Shown here piece by piece: positions 15,957-24,390 of a DNA stretch of 64,000 bases. The stretch comes from Spirochaetota bacterium. Lineage in GTDB: Bacteria > Spirochaetota > Brachyspiria > Brachyspirales > JACRPF01. The notes under the pieces were generated by a model that worked only from the letters and a program-made list of their open reading frames with translations, made no database searches and had not been told where the DNA came from. A program made the position numbers and the translations under genes. Location: NCBI GenBank assembly GCA_038043445.1, contig JBBTBY010000047.1, positions 28,889-92,888 of the forward strand. Reading direction: 5' to 3'. Each line of letters begins with the position of its first letter. The first letter of the stretch is position 1.

Positions 15957-15966
15957 GGCGACGGGT

Positions 15967-17232
15967 TCAGGTCTTCTTCTTTTCCTTCTTCGCCGCAGGG
16001 AAAAGTATATTGTTGAGTATCAATCGATACCCCGGTGAATTTCTATGAAGCGAAAGGTCCGTCGGCGAATCCTCGATGTAGTGATTGGGGTCCTCAGGGT
16101 CATGCCCGCCGTAGAACGTGAAGCTCCCCTTCCCGAAATTGCCGTGCAGATATCTGACTGAATCGCTTTTCGGCGTATCGGCGAGAATGGTTATGCTGTC
16201 CTTGATATGCTTTCGGCGGAACGTTGATGTGATGCCGAAGAAACCGCGTATGACGCTTTCATGGTTCTGATTGAGCATTGCCGGCACGGGGTCGATCTTC
16301 GCCGAGAACGGGAAAAGCTCGAAATCGGTCATGGGGACGCGGTTGGGGGCGTTCACCCAGTTGAAATCGATATCGGAGAACGGGTTGAGATACGGCGTTT
16401 CATTGACGGTGAACCCCTCGAAGGCGAATGTCTTTTTATGATCGATCCTCTTTTCCCAGTCGGCGGTCTGCGGCGTGCCGTCTATCTCCGGCGGGATGAA
16501 ATCCGTCCCGTACAGCGCAAGTGCTATGTCGATAGTTTCCACGGCGGCGCACATGGCGAACAGGAAACCGCCGTTGGCGACATAGTTCTGTATGCCGCGC
16601 GCGACCGCTCCCTTGTGTTCGCGCACCGATGCGAAGCCCGCTTCTTTCGCGAGCTTGGTGAAAAGCGACACCTGTTTCTGATACCAGGGGGCGGCGGCAT
16701 GTGAGTAGAAGAATCGGCTGAACTGTCCCGTAAAATCCTCGTGATGCAGATGCAGCCAGTCGTATTCGGAAAGCTTCCCCAGGAGCACCTCCCTGTCCCA
16801 GAGCTTGGTGTACGGTATGTCGGCATAGACAAGCGCAAGCGTTACCGCATCATCCCACGGCGCCGTCCATTCGGGCGTATACACCGCGACCTTCGGCGCC
16901 TTCTCGAGCACGATGCGCTCCATGTTGTTCTGTTCCATCGTGCGGTATATCGCCGCGGCATCGCTTTCGGATATGCGCATGACGGCAATGCCGTTCACAC
17001 GTGCTTTTGCATAAAATGCCGCAGATTCGCGGAAGAGGAACGCCCCCGCGCGATAATTGAGCAGCCACTCCGCCTTCTCGCCTGCGGCAAGCACGGTATA
17101 GGCGAGTCCATACGCTTTGAGATGATCGGTCTGCGCTTCGTCCATGGGGACGAGGAGATACTGCGGGTAGAGGGGGGAAAGAAGGAGAAGGAATGCAAAA
17201 ACCATAGCCCAACATGCAGAAACAAAATCCAT
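15967..17232 (-). CDS. Secreted protein of the family often labelled 'asparagine synthetase B'
   Basis: 421 residues from the ATG at 17232, followed by a signal-like hydrophobic stretch ('AMVFAFLLLLSPLYP'). The longer frame to 17364 crosses a palindromic repeat and is unlikely to be coding. 'LLVPMDEAQTDHLKAYGLAY' and 'WLLNYRAGAFLF' match a family in Bacteroidetes and spirochaetes that databases often call asparagine synthetase B. None of the expected features of that enzyme is present: no N-terminal cysteine glutaminase domain and no SGGxDS ATP motif. The later part ('GHDPEDPNHYIED') recalls a glutamine-amidotransferase-like fold. Function unknown; exported. Same strand as hexokinase, 161 bp downstream of it. 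Confidence 0.7.
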   Translation of the reverse strand: MDFVSACWAMVFAFLLLLSPLYPQYLLVPMDEAQTDHLKAYGLAYTVLAAGEKAEWLLNYRAGAFLFRESAAFYAKARVNGIAVMRISESDAAAIYRTMEQNNMERIVLEKAPKVAVYTPEWTAPWDDAVTLALVYADIPYTKLWDREVLLGKLSEYDWLHLHHEDFTGQFSRFFYSHAAAPWYQKQVSLFTKLAKEAGFASVREHKGAVARGIQNYVANGGFLFAMCAAVETIDIALALYGTDFIPPEIDGTPQTADWEKRIDHKKTFAFEGFTVNETPYLNPFSDIDFNWVNAPNRVPMTDFELFPFSAKIDPVPAMLNQNHESVIRGFFGITSTFRRKHIKDSITILADTPKSDSVRYLHGNFGKGSFTFYGGHDPEDPNHYIEDSPTDLSLHRNSPGYRLILNNILFPAAKKEKKKT

Positions 17233-17244
17233 CAGCCCCGAACG

Positions 17245-17314
17245 CACGGGGTCTTGACCCCGTGTTCGATTGCCGCGTATCATGGCACACGAGGCCAAGG
17301 CCCCGTGCTCTTTC
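17245..17314. repeat. Palindromic repeat family B, copy 1
   Basis: Two adjacent hairpin motifs: CACGGGG/CCCCGTG around TCTTGA (17245-17264), then a degenerate CACGAGGCCAAGGCCCCGTG region (17287-17306) followed by CTCTTTC. The same two-hairpin layout occurs at 36154-36220 and 40273-40341. It separates hexokinase from the 'asparagine synthetase B'-like gene. Confidence 0.75.
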
Positions 17315-17393
17315 GCCATCATGTTATTTGCCCCGCAAACTGAATTCCAGCTATCGATCAACATGTCTACACCGACTACGCGGTTTATCCATC

Positions 17394-18749
17394 CTAATTC
17401 ATCAATCCCGCGACGGCCGTTCCGATTAGCGTCGCATTCTCAACGGTGAGGATGTCATAATAGATGCCCTTCTTCTCCCGGAGATACGCACCGAGAAATC
17501 GCTCGGTCTTCTGTTTGAGACCCGCAAGGCGATGGAAAGTCGTCCCTTCGGCGGTTATGCCCACCGGCGCGAGCGGATCGGTGCCGGCCCCCGAGCGTAT
17601 GACAACGGATGCGAGATTGATAGCAGTGATAGCAGCGGAACGCGAGACGAGCATGTCAAAGAGATGCCAGAGCGTACGCGCGTCGTCACCCATGACGAGG
17701 CGGGAGAGCGAATACTCTGTGTCATTGGGCATGCTGATAAAGTCATTGATGTCCTTCGTTTCGAGAGCGGTGAGCGATGAAAGAAGCGTGGCCGCGGCGG
17801 GAGAGAACAATCCCTCGCGGCATGCGGCATGCACGGCAAGAAGGGCGAGCGGCCCGAGATAGCGCCCGGACACTATCTTCTCAAGTCGATAATTCCCTTT
17901 GTCCTGCGTCGTCGCATCGAGCGCATCATCGAGATCACCATGCGGGAGCACGTTCATACCGCCCATCTCGATATTGATGCACTGCGAACGCTTTGCATCG
18001 AGACCTTTGACCTTGGTGATATTCCTGTTCGCTTCTACATAGCTCGTATTGGTGCCGGTACCAAGAATGAAGCCGATATAGCTCCCGTACTGACGCGCAC
18101 CGGAGACCGAACGCCCGGCAAGAAGGGTTGCGACCGTATCATTGAGTATGACGATGTTCTTTTTCGACGCCCCGTTCGCGGCGAGCGCGGCCGTAAGCCC
18201 CTCGCCGATGAAACTCCCCTCTACCGCTTTTGCTTTTACTTCCTTCGTCCAATGCATGAGCTTGCCGTCCTTCGACGGGAACATCTCGACGGGGTAGGAG
18301 AAGCAGAAACTGATGGAATCGGAAACATCGGCCACCGCGCGGACATGGGCGGACATGGCAGCGTAGAATTCATCCTTGGCAAGCTCACGCTCGATACCCG
18401 GCATGCGATGCGTGGTGAAATTCTCCACCACCGGATTCCTCGATGCATCGAATCGCACCGTTGATACGCGGAAATTCGTACCGCCCGCATCGAGCACTAT
18501 GACCTTCTTGTCGACAGGGAGTTCATGCTCGGTATCGACCTCGATATAGGTCGGTATCATCTTAAGCGAGCTTTTCTTCCCGGCAAGACCGTTCTCCATC
18601 TCGGAGCAGAACCGCTTCGTCCATGTATCGATATCGATATCACGATAGTTCGCGCCGTGCCTCGTGAGGAATCGCGATACACGCGTTTCAGGCGTAACGG
18701 ATTTCGCTTTCGTCGTCGCACGTGCTTTCTTTGCCGGTCGTTTCTTCAT
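17394..18749 (-). CDS. Hexokinase, eukaryotic type
   Basis: 451 residues, the single-unit length (about 50 kDa) of yeast-type hexokinase and larger than bacterial glucokinases. Diagnostic motifs: 'VLDAGGTNFRVSTVRFD' (ATP phosphate 1), 'FCFSYPVE' (sugar segment), 'ILNDTVATLLAG' with the catalytic Asp, 'GFILGTGTNTSYVE' (phosphate 2) and 'INIEMGG'. It phosphorylates glucose and related hexoses at C6 with ATP in the cytosol. Hexokinases of this type are rare in bacteria but known in spirochaetes and some other groups. A Lys/Ala-rich N-terminal tail (residues 1-20) precedes the fold. It has its own promoter at 18777-18805. Confidence 0.93.
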   Translation of the reverse strand: MKKRPAKKARATTKAKSVTPETRVSRFLTRHGANYRDIDIDTWTKRFCSEMENGLAGKKSSLKMIPTYIEVDTEHELPVDKKVIVLDAGGTNFRVSTVRFDASRNPVVENFTTHRMPGIERELAKDEFYAAMSAHVRAVADVSDSISFCFSYPVEMFPSKDGKLMHWTKEVKAKAVEGSFIGEGLTAALAANGASKKNIVILNDTVATLLAGRSVSGARQYGSYIGFILGTGTNTSYVEANRNITKVKGLDAKRSQCINIEMGGMNVLPHGDLDDALDATTQDKGNYRLEKIVSGRYLGPLALLAVHAACREGLFSPAAATLLSSLTALETKDINDFISMPNDTEYSLSRLVMGDDARTLWHLFDMLVSRSAAITAINLASVVIRSGAGTDPLAPVGITAEGTTFHRLAGLKQKTERFLGAYLREKKGIYYDILTVENATLIGTAVAGLMN

Positions 18750-18776
18750 TATCCTGCTCCGAATGGAAGTGCAAGA

Positions 18777-18805
18777 ACAATATCATTGAAAAGATGCTTC
18801 GTCAA
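18777..18805 (-). promoter_or_regulatory. Sigma-70-type promoter of hexokinase
   Basis: On the minus strand: -35 TTGACG (18800-18805), 17-bp spacer, -10 TATTGT (18777-18782), 27 bp before the ATG. Confidence 0.6.
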
Positions 18806-18836
18806 CAACCGCGTGTATGGAGAGCTGTGCGATCAG

Positions 18837-18864
18837 AGAACAAGGGCTCATGAGCCCTTGTTCT
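18837..18864. repeat. Palindromic repeat family A, copy 2
   Basis: A perfect 28-bp palindrome with arms AGAACAAGGGCTCA and TGAGCCCTTGTTCT, in the gap between the ilvC terminator and the hexokinase promoter. Same family as 6571-6598 and 52063-52092. Confidence 0.85.
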
Positions 18865-18884
18865 TCAAACCGGGGCAGGGCAAT

Positions 18885-18916
18885 AAAAAAGGCAGGGCAT
18901 ATGCCCCGCCTTTTTT
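18885..18916. terminator. Bidirectional intrinsic terminator after ilvC
   Basis: A 10-bp stem with one mismatch, arms GGCAGGGCAT and ATGCCCCGCC (18891-18910), flanked by six A on one side and six T on the other. On the minus strand it follows the ilvC stop codon by 18 bp, giving a classic hairpin plus U-run. Confidence 0.85.
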
Positions 18917-18934
18917 CATTCGTTCGGTGTTCGA

Positions 18935-19945
18935 TCAATGCGCTTCGACGAGCTTGTCCTTCTTGATGAACGACATCATATCGCGGAGCTTCTTGCCCAC
19001 GGTCTCGATGTCATGCTTCTGATACTTCTCGCGCAGTTTCTTGAATTCCGGATAACCCTTGTCGCATTCCTCGATCCACTGCTTCGCGAACGCGCCGCTT
19101 TGGATCTCTTTCAACACCTTGCGCATCTCATCCTTCGTTTTCTCGTTGATGATACGCGGACCGATCTTGTATCCGCCGTACTCGGCCGTGTCGGACACAG
19201 AGTAGTACATATCGGCGATGCCGCCGGCATAGATAAGGTCGACGATGAGCTTCGTTTCATGGAGGCATTCGAAATACGCCATTTCCGGGGCATAGCCGGC
19301 TTCAACGAGGGTCTCATAGCCCTTGATGATAAGGTCGGCAAGACCGCCGCAGAGCACGACTTGTTCGCCGAAAAGGTCGGTCTCGGTCTCTTCCTTGAAC
19401 GATGTTTCGATGACGCCGGCGCGCGTTCCGCCCAGTCCCTTCGCGTATGCAAGGGCGATATCCTTTGCCTTGCCGCTCGCGTCCTTTTCAATGGCGATAA
19501 GACACGGTATGCCCGAGCCGTTGACGTATTCGCGGCGAAGCGTGTGTCCCGGACCCTTGGGGGCTATCATGATGACATCGACGCCGTCCGGGGCAGCGAT
19601 GCGTTTGAAGTGGATATTGAATCCGTGCGAGAAGCCGATGGACTTGCCCGGCTTCATATGCTGTTTGATCTCGGCTTCATAGACCTTTTTCTGCACCTGG
19701 TCGGGAAGGAGTATGTGTATTATGTCCGCTTTCGAAGCGGCATCGGACGCGCTCATCGGCGAAAAGCCGTCTTTTTTGGCCCGCTCGAAGTTGGGCGTGC
19801 CGGCGACCTCGGCGATGATGACGGTGAGGCCGGAATCGCGGAGGTTCTGCGCCTGCGCATGACCCTGTGAGCCGTAGCCGATTATCGCAATGGTCTTACC
19901 TTTGAGTATGTCAAGGTTGGCATCATTGTCGTAATAGATCTTCAT
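18935..19945 (-). CDS. ilvC: Ketol-acid reductoisomerase
   Basis: 336 residues, the short class I form. The NADPH site '[19 protein letters not shown]' is at residues 19-37. Landmarks include '[15 protein letters not shown]', '[18 protein letters not shown]' with the magnesium-binding acids and '[17 protein letters not shown]'. It catalyses alkyl migration and NADPH reduction in valine and isoleucine synthesis. The ATG has a strong AAGGAGAT site. Monocistronic: own promoter at 19979-20006 and terminator at 18885-18916; no other ilv gene is in the window. Confidence 0.98.
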   Translation of the reverse strand: MKIYYDNDANLDILKGKTIAIIGYGSQGHAQAQNLRDSGLTVIIAEVAGTPNFERAKKDGFSPMSASDAASKADIIHILLPDQVQKKVYEAEIKQHMKPGKSIGFSHGFNIHFKRIAAPDGVDVIMIAPKGPGHTLRREYVNGSGIPCLIAIEKDASGKAKDIALAYAKGLGGTRAGVIETSFKEETETDLFGEQVVLCGGLADLIIKGYETLVEAGYAPEMAYFECLHETKLIVDLIYAGGIADMYYSVSDTAEYGGYKIGPRIINEKTKDEMRKVLKEIQSGAFAKQWIEECDKGYPEFKKLREKYQKHDIETVGKKLRDMMSFIKKDKLVEAH

Positions 19946-19978
19946 GGTATCTCCTTTGGAATGGATAATAGGGGCGTC

Positions 19979-20006
19979 ATTCTATATGGAACAGCCGAAA
20001 TGTCAA
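19979..20006 (-). promoter_or_regulatory. Sigma-70-type promoter of ilvC
   Basis: On the minus strand: perfect -35 TTGACA (20001-20006), 16-bp spacer, -10 TAGAAT (19979-19984). The short leader to the ATG (about 30 nt) leaves no room for a T-box or leucine-type attenuator. Confidence 0.7.
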
Positions 20007-20048
20007 TCCAGCGCCCCTAGAACAGATGCATATATGCTCGCTCAATCC

Positions 20049-20076
20049 TTGATTTCATGGAACAACACTGTATAAT
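20049..20076 (+). promoter_or_regulatory. Sigma-70-type promoter of the ComFB-like gene
   Basis: -35 TTGATT (20049-20054), 16-bp spacer, perfect -10 TATAAT (20071-20076), 62 bp before the ATG. Confidence 0.65.
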
Positions 20077-20138
20077 AGTGATATCCGCCCAGGTCGTGTA
20101 CCACAGAGAATACGCCGAAGAAAGCGAGACGTTCCCCT

Positions 20139-20801
20139 ATGCGTTATATCGTCAATCTCCTCGAAGATATCGTCGAAAAATGCACGGATGAGTACCTCAA
20201 GGATGCCGGTGTCTCCGTAGATTCAAGCGTTAAATACGATATCATCGTATACACGCTCAACAAACTGCTTCCGCAGTACGTAGTAAGCGCGCGCGGCAAG
20301 CTCCATTCGATAAAGAACAACGAGAACGTACAGCACATCGCCGATATCTATCACTGCATACACGAAGGGTATGAGGTCGTACAGAAACGGCGCGGGTATT
20401 CGACGCGCGAGACGCTCCCGATAATCCCCGAAGACGGGCTCTATTGTGTGTACCCCGAGGTCATGGGCACCGTGTTCAACGGGAAAAGCTTCATGCGCCT
20501 TTCACGCGGCACGGTGAGCATGCTCGAGAACGAGGACCTCATCGCCCCCTACAACGGGAATTTCCCGAACCCCTATTCGATATCGGAAAAAACGAGCGGC
20601 CGCTACATGTTCCGGTTCAAGCCCAGGCGCGTGTACACCGAAGCGCTTGTCATGGCGGTGCTCACGCTTCGTATCGAAAGCCACGGGTTCGAACCGCATA
20701 TCTCGCATGTGAAACTGCCGATAAGCCCGGTGCAATGCACGCGCAGCGAAGTGCCGGGGTTCACCACGCATATCGTCAACGATATCTATCTCACGGACTG
20801 A
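20139..20801 (+). CDS. ComFB-like domain protein with C-terminal extension
   Basis: 220 residues. Residues 3-90 match the ComFB family pattern: an N-terminal helix 'NLLEDIVEKCTDEYL', then 'YDIIVYTLNKLLPQYVVSARG', equivalent to the family's 'ALNRLPPRYV' core. ComFB-type proteins occur in Bacillus and cyanobacteria and some have been linked to cyclic dinucleotide binding and motility control. The family's cysteine motif is not visible here. Residues 100-220 are an extra domain I do not recognise, with beta-strand character. PyrK begins 1 base after the stop codon, so the two are co-transcribed. Confidence 0.7.
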   Translation: MRYIVNLLEDIVEKCTDEYLKDAGVSVDSSVKYDIIVYTLNKLLPQYVVSARGKLHSIKNNENVQHIADIYHCIHEGYEVVQKRRGYSTRETLPIIPEDGLYCVYPEVMGTVFNGKSFMRLSRGTVSMLENEDLIAPYNGNFPNPYSISEKTSGRYMFRFKPRRVYTEALVMAVLTLRIESHGFEPHISHVKLPISPVQCTRSEVPGFTTHIVNDIYLTD

Positions 20802-20802
20802 T

Positions 20803-21570
20803 ATGGCTTCACGGGGCGTCTATACCGAACGGATCACCGGCGTACAGAAGATCGGCGATGATTACCGTGTGATCACATTCAATGATGCGCCACTCGCGAG
20901 AACGGTAAAACCGGGGATGTTCTTCACCGCAGCATGCGGCGGGGGCACGGTGCTCCGCCGGCCGTTCGCCTTCATGGATGTTTCCGGCGATGAGATACGT
21001 GCACTGTACCGCATCGTCGGCACGGGTACGGAGAACCTCGCGAGGCTCTCCGTCGGCGATACGCTTTCCATCGTCGCACCGCTCGGCACGCCATTTCCCC
21101 TGCCGACAAAGGACAGGCGCACGATACTGGTCACCGGCGGTGTCGGCACGCCGCCGATGTATCTCCTTGCGAAACATCTGTCACCGCGTCATGAGGTGCA
21201 TGTGTTCATCGGCGCTTCAACGCGCTCGCACCTGCTCTTCGCCGAGCAGTTCAGGAAGATAACCCCGCATGTGTTCTGTGCCACCGACGACGGGAGCTAC
21301 GGCGAAAAGGGCACGGTCGTCGATCTGCTCAGGAAGAAATTCTCCCTCCCGCTCATGAGCGCGCTCGTGTATGCCTGCGGGCCCAAGCCCATGCTCCGCG
21401 CGCTTGCCGACTTTCTCGCCGTCAATAAGCTCACCGGCTATTTCTCGCTTGAAGCGCTCATGGGCTGCGGCTACGGCGTCTGCCTCGGCTGTGCGGTGAC
21501 GACCAAGGACGGCTATAAGCTCTGCTGTTCCGACGGCCCGGTGTTCAAAGCGGATGAAGTGATATTCTAG
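20803..21570 (+). CDS. pyrK: Dihydroorotate dehydrogenase electron transfer subunit
   Basis: 255 residues. Ferredoxin-reductase-like FAD domain with 'LRRPFAFMDVSGDEI' and 'YRIVGTGTENLARL', NAD domain with 'ILVTGGVGTPPMYLLAKHL', then the C-terminal 2Fe-2S site 'CGYGVCLGC' plus a downstream cysteine ('KLCCSDGPVF'). PyrK passes electrons from PyrD to NAD in class 1B enzymes. It normally sits beside pyrD; here the partner is a ComFB-like gene and pyrD is not in the window. The four-cysteine site and length favour PyrK over general NAD(P)H flavin reductases or sulfhydrogenase subunits, but with no pyrD nearby this stays slightly open. Confidence 0.88.
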   Translation: MASRGVYTERITGVQKIGDDYRVITFNDAPLARTVKPGMFFTAACGGGTVLRRPFAFMDVSGDEIRALYRIVGTGTENLARLSVGDTLSIVAPLGTPFPLPTKDRRTILVTGGVGTPPMYLLAKHLSPRHEVHVFIGASTRSHLLFAEQFRKITPHVFCATDDGSYGEKGTVVDLLRKKFSLPLMSALVYACGPKPMLRALADFLAVNKLTGYFSLEALMGCGYGVCLGCAVTTKDGYKLCCSDGPVFKADEVIF

Positions 21571-22994
21571 CGCGCCTCGATCGCCCCTGCGGTCGGGCGT
21601 GACGAACGCTTCTTTCCGAAAAAATCATGTGCTGCGCGGTATCGGACGTCGTTCGTACGTACATGATCATCGGGCACCGTTGACGGTGTCTGCGATGCTA
21701 TCGTATAGACATCGCCGTTCACGGTTATCGCGCTGCCGCCTTCCCGCGTGAGCGTGCTCCCGGCATCCTTGCCCTGTGCACGCCATTCCTCGAACGTGAA
21801 CGACTCCTTACGCACACCGAAAAGCCATGGCGCGTTCTGTGAAAGCGAATATACGTTGTTCTCCGGATGGAAGGAGCGATATTTCTCCGTTCCCTGATCA
21901 GCATTCTGGAACACCATCGATATCGGGTTCGATGCGACGACAAGCGAATTGATGATATACGCGGGGCCGGTAAAATCCCAGAGCTTGTAATGGATGTTCG
22001 CTGTCGGCGTATCGTAGATCCAGGTGTTATGCAGGAACACCTGCCGCCACGTGTGATGATAATCGCCGTGGAACACGTTGAAGAAAATGTTGTTCACCCA
22101 CACGATAGCGTCATCGGACGTGCCGGTGCCGGGGCTTTTCGTGAGCGTGCAGTTCTTCACGATGGTGCGTTCGATGCGCAGCACCCGATCGGAGATATCG
22201 GTACGGCGATGGCTCACGTCCATGGCGCCGTCCGCATACTTCATATCCCAGTTCTCGATATAGTTATTGAACAGGATGCCGTTCGGAGCGGAATGTATCT
22301 GTATGCCGTCCTTGTTCTCCCACGTGTCGCCGAAGGTATAATCGTGGATATAGCAATTCTGTATCGTCAGCCACTGTATGTCGCGTGCATTCGTCGAATA
22401 GCGGCGATAGAGTTTTCCGGATGCATCCATCTGCCCGCCCTCGATGAAGATGCCGATGCCGTTCCGGAAGAGGCCGTTCCCTTCGTAGTCGATGCCGGCT
22501 ATCTCCACGCCGTCGATGAAGACATAACCGCAGTTCTCAATGCGCAGATGCACCTGGCTCAATGCGCCGGCGAAATACGAATTCCTGACAACGACCACAT
22601 CGCAGTCCTCTATGAAAACGTCATGAGACCCGGCATTCTTCGCGTTCTTCTGGACAACATAGACATTGTCGACAACGACACTCTTGCACTCGCGGATATA
22701 ATACATCGTCGTCTTGTACTTGTCGGCGGGCACATCCCATGAGACACGCACCGCGCGGTTCGTGAGATACACCGCCGGCATCTCCTCGAAGCGCTCTTTC
22801 GCTTTCATGCCGTCGACATCCGAGAATCGTACGGCACGTATATCCTTTTTTGCTATCGCCTTCCCCGTACCCATGTTCGCCCAATCGCTCATATACGCCG
22901 CGCTGTATTTTCCATGCTCCATGATGAACCCCGGGGCATCGACCGCGAGCACGGATATTGCCGCGACGCACATGATAATAACTGCTTTTTCCAT
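21567..22994 (-). CDS. Secreted right-handed parallel beta-helix protein
   Basis: 475 residues from the ATG at 22994, which starts a signal peptide ('MEKAVIIMCVAAISVLAV'). The open frame continues to 23186 but crosses the promoter at 23073-23101. Regular beta-helix coils such as 'SVVVDNVYVVQKNAKNAGS' and 'VVVVRNSYFAGALSQVHL' run from about residue 90 to 400, as in pectate-lyase-like and inverting hydrolase proteins. Catalytic residues cannot be assigned. It overlaps the 3' end of pyrK by 4 bp on the opposite strand. Likely an extracellular polysaccharide-active enzyme. Confidence 0.75.
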   Translation of the reverse strand: MEKAVIIMCVAAISVLAVDAPGFIMEHGKYSAAYMSDWANMGTGKAIAKKDIRAVRFSDVDGMKAKERFEEMPAVYLTNRAVRVSWDVPADKYKTTMYYIRECKSVVVDNVYVVQKNAKNAGSHDVFIEDCDVVVVRNSYFAGALSQVHLRIENCGYVFIDGVEIAGIDYEGNGLFRNGIGIFIEGGQMDASGKLYRRYSTNARDIQWLTIQNCYIHDYTFGDTWENKDGIQIHSAPNGILFNNYIENWDMKYADGAMDVSHRRTDISDRVLRIERTIVKNCTLTKSPGTGTSDDAIVWVNNIFFNVFHGDYHHTWRQVFLHNTWIYDTPTANIHYKLWDFTGPAYIINSLVVASNPISMVFQNADQGTEKYRSFHPENNVYSLSQNAPWLFGVRKESFTFEEWRAQGKDAGSTLTREGGSAITVNGDVYTIASQTPSTVPDDHVRTNDVRYRAAHDFFGKKRSSRPTAGAIEAR

Positions 22995-23072
22995 TCTTCC
23001 GCCCGGTATATATCCCTCCGTCATCTCGATGCATGACAGTGCGATATACACATTTTTAATCTGCTCCGTCGG

Positions 23073-23101
23073 AGTATACTTCATTGCGATGCTTTTGTCA
23101 T
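23073..23101 (-). promoter_or_regulatory. Sigma-70-type promoter of the beta-helix gene
   Basis: On the minus strand: -35 ATGACA (23096-23101), 17-bp spacer, -10 TATACT (23073-23078). It places the transcript start near 23066, consistent with translation from 22994 and not from the upstream codon at 23186. Confidence 0.6.
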
Positions 23102-23179
23102 TGGAAAAAAAAGACATCTGCCTGCAGGAAGATGACACGCATATATCAGCAGCCAGCATGCATGCACAACGGCGTTCTA

Positions 23180-23207
23180 TTGACAATTACCCGCTCACGC
23201 ATATAGT
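23180..23207 (+). promoter_or_regulatory. Sigma-70-type promoter of the FecR-OmpA gene
   Basis: Perfect -35 TTGACA (23180-23185), 16-bp spacer, -10 TATAGT (23202-23207), 52 bp before the ATG at 23260. Confidence 0.7.
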
Positions 23208-23259
23208 TATTACGTGCGGCGCACCCTATCGTCGAAATTCCCGGATGCAGGGGGAGAAC

Positions 23260-24378
23260 ATGAAAAGCAAAGGAAAACAGAAGATCGATCTTTCGGGGAT
23301 CCTTACGGCAAAGAACATCGTCATCGCCTCTGTTGTATTCGCAGCGCTCATCGTCGGTGCCGTGAGCTTCCAGGTCATTACACAGAAAATGATGTTCCAG
23401 ACGCCGATGCTCGTAGAGGCGAAGCCGGTCATCACGTTCGTGAGCGGCAATGCGTTCGTGAGGAAACGCCCGTCCTCGGCGTGGGAGCTGGCGATGATCG
23501 GCCGCGAGCTTAAGAAAGGCTATGAGGTGAAGACGGAATCCGACTCGCGGATGGACATCCGCTTCCATGCGGGCACTGCGGCGACCATAACGGAGAACAG
23601 TATAGTGAAGATCGATGACCTCACGGTGAAGCGATTGAGCCTTGAACTTTCACGGGGCGCGTTCTTCGCCAAATTCGAGAAGCTCTTCAACAGCCATGAT
23701 CTTCAGGTCATTACACCGGCGGCTATCGCCGCTGTGCGCGGCACCGAACTCGGTTTCGAGGTGAACGAAGAGCAGCCGAAGAAAGAAGAGAAAAAAGAAA
23801 AGAACACCGCGGGAACGAACGAAATGACGAATGCCGCTGAAAGATCGTACGCAACAACGGTGTACGCGCTTTCCGGCATTACCGAGGTGCATAATCCGCG
23901 CTTTCAGGAAAAGAAAATGCTCCTCTCGTATCAGAACAGGATAACGGTCAGCGAGGACGCGGCGCCGGAAGATGCCGAAAAGATGTCCGACGATGAGGTG
24001 GACCGGGTGCGCTCGAAGATGAACGCCATCCATTTCAATGAAGTACTGTTCATATCGGATAAGATCAATTTCCGCAAAGGGAGCGCCGAAATACAGAGCG
24101 TATCTTTCCCCGAGCTTGATAAGATAGGCACCATCATCAAGGCGAAGGGCGCGAAGATACGCATCGAAGGCCACACCGATTCACAGGGCGATGCCGTCTT
24201 CAATCAATCGCTTTCAATACGCCGCGCCGAAGCGATAAAGGCGTATCTTGTCGAGAAAGGCATCAATAAGGACCGCCTGGAAACAGTCGGCTACGGCACG
24301 AGCATGCCCATTTCCGATAATCGCACCGAGCAGGGGCGATCGATGAACCGCCGCGTGGAGTTCATCGTCGTCAAGTAA
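23260..24378 (+). CDS. Membrane-anchored FecR domain - OmpA domain fusion protein
   Basis: 372 residues from the ATG at 23260, preceded by GGGGGAG; the frame is open from 22714 but the promoter at 23180 excludes that start. One transmembrane helix (about 19-42), then a FecR-type beta domain (about 58-170, 'GYEVKTESDSRMDIRFHAGT', 'VITPAAIAAVRGTELGFEV'), a Lys/Glu-rich linker, and a C-terminal OmpA peptidoglycan-binding domain (about 255-370: 'IRIEGHTDSQGDAVFNQSLS', 'RAEAIKAYLVEKGI', 'NRRVEFIV'). It would sit in the inner membrane and grip the cell wall. FecR-OmpA combinations are known in spirochaetes; the role is structural or sensory, not iron uptake, as no sigma factor or receptor is nearby. 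Confidence 0.85.
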   Translation: MKSKGKQKIDLSGILTAKNIVIASVVFAALIVGAVSFQVITQKMMFQTPMLVEAKPVITFVSGNAFVRKRPSSAWELAMIGRELKKGYEVKTESDSRMDIRFHAGTAATITENSIVKIDDLTVKRLSLELSRGAFFAKFEKLFNSHDLQVITPAAIAAVRGTELGFEVNEEQPKKEEKKEKNTAGTNEMTNAAERSYATTVYALSGITEVHNPRFQEKKMLLSYQNRITVSEDAAPEDAEKMSDDEVDRVRSKMNAIHFNEVLFISDKINFRKGSAEIQSVSFPELDKIGTIIKAKGAKIRIEGHTDSQGDAVFNQSLSIRRAEAIKAYLVEKGINKDRLETVGYGTSMPISDNRTEQGRSMNRRVEFIVVK

Positions 24379-24390
24379 GCATCGGCCGCG

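Noticed and set aside
15967..17232. Asparagine synthetase function
   Set aside because: Neither the N-terminal glutaminase cysteine nor the ATP-binding motif is present; the protein has a signal-like N-terminus.
19946..20138. T-box or attenuator leader for ilvC
   Set aside because: Promoter at 19979-20006 leaves only about 30 nt of leader; no T-box motif or leader peptide.
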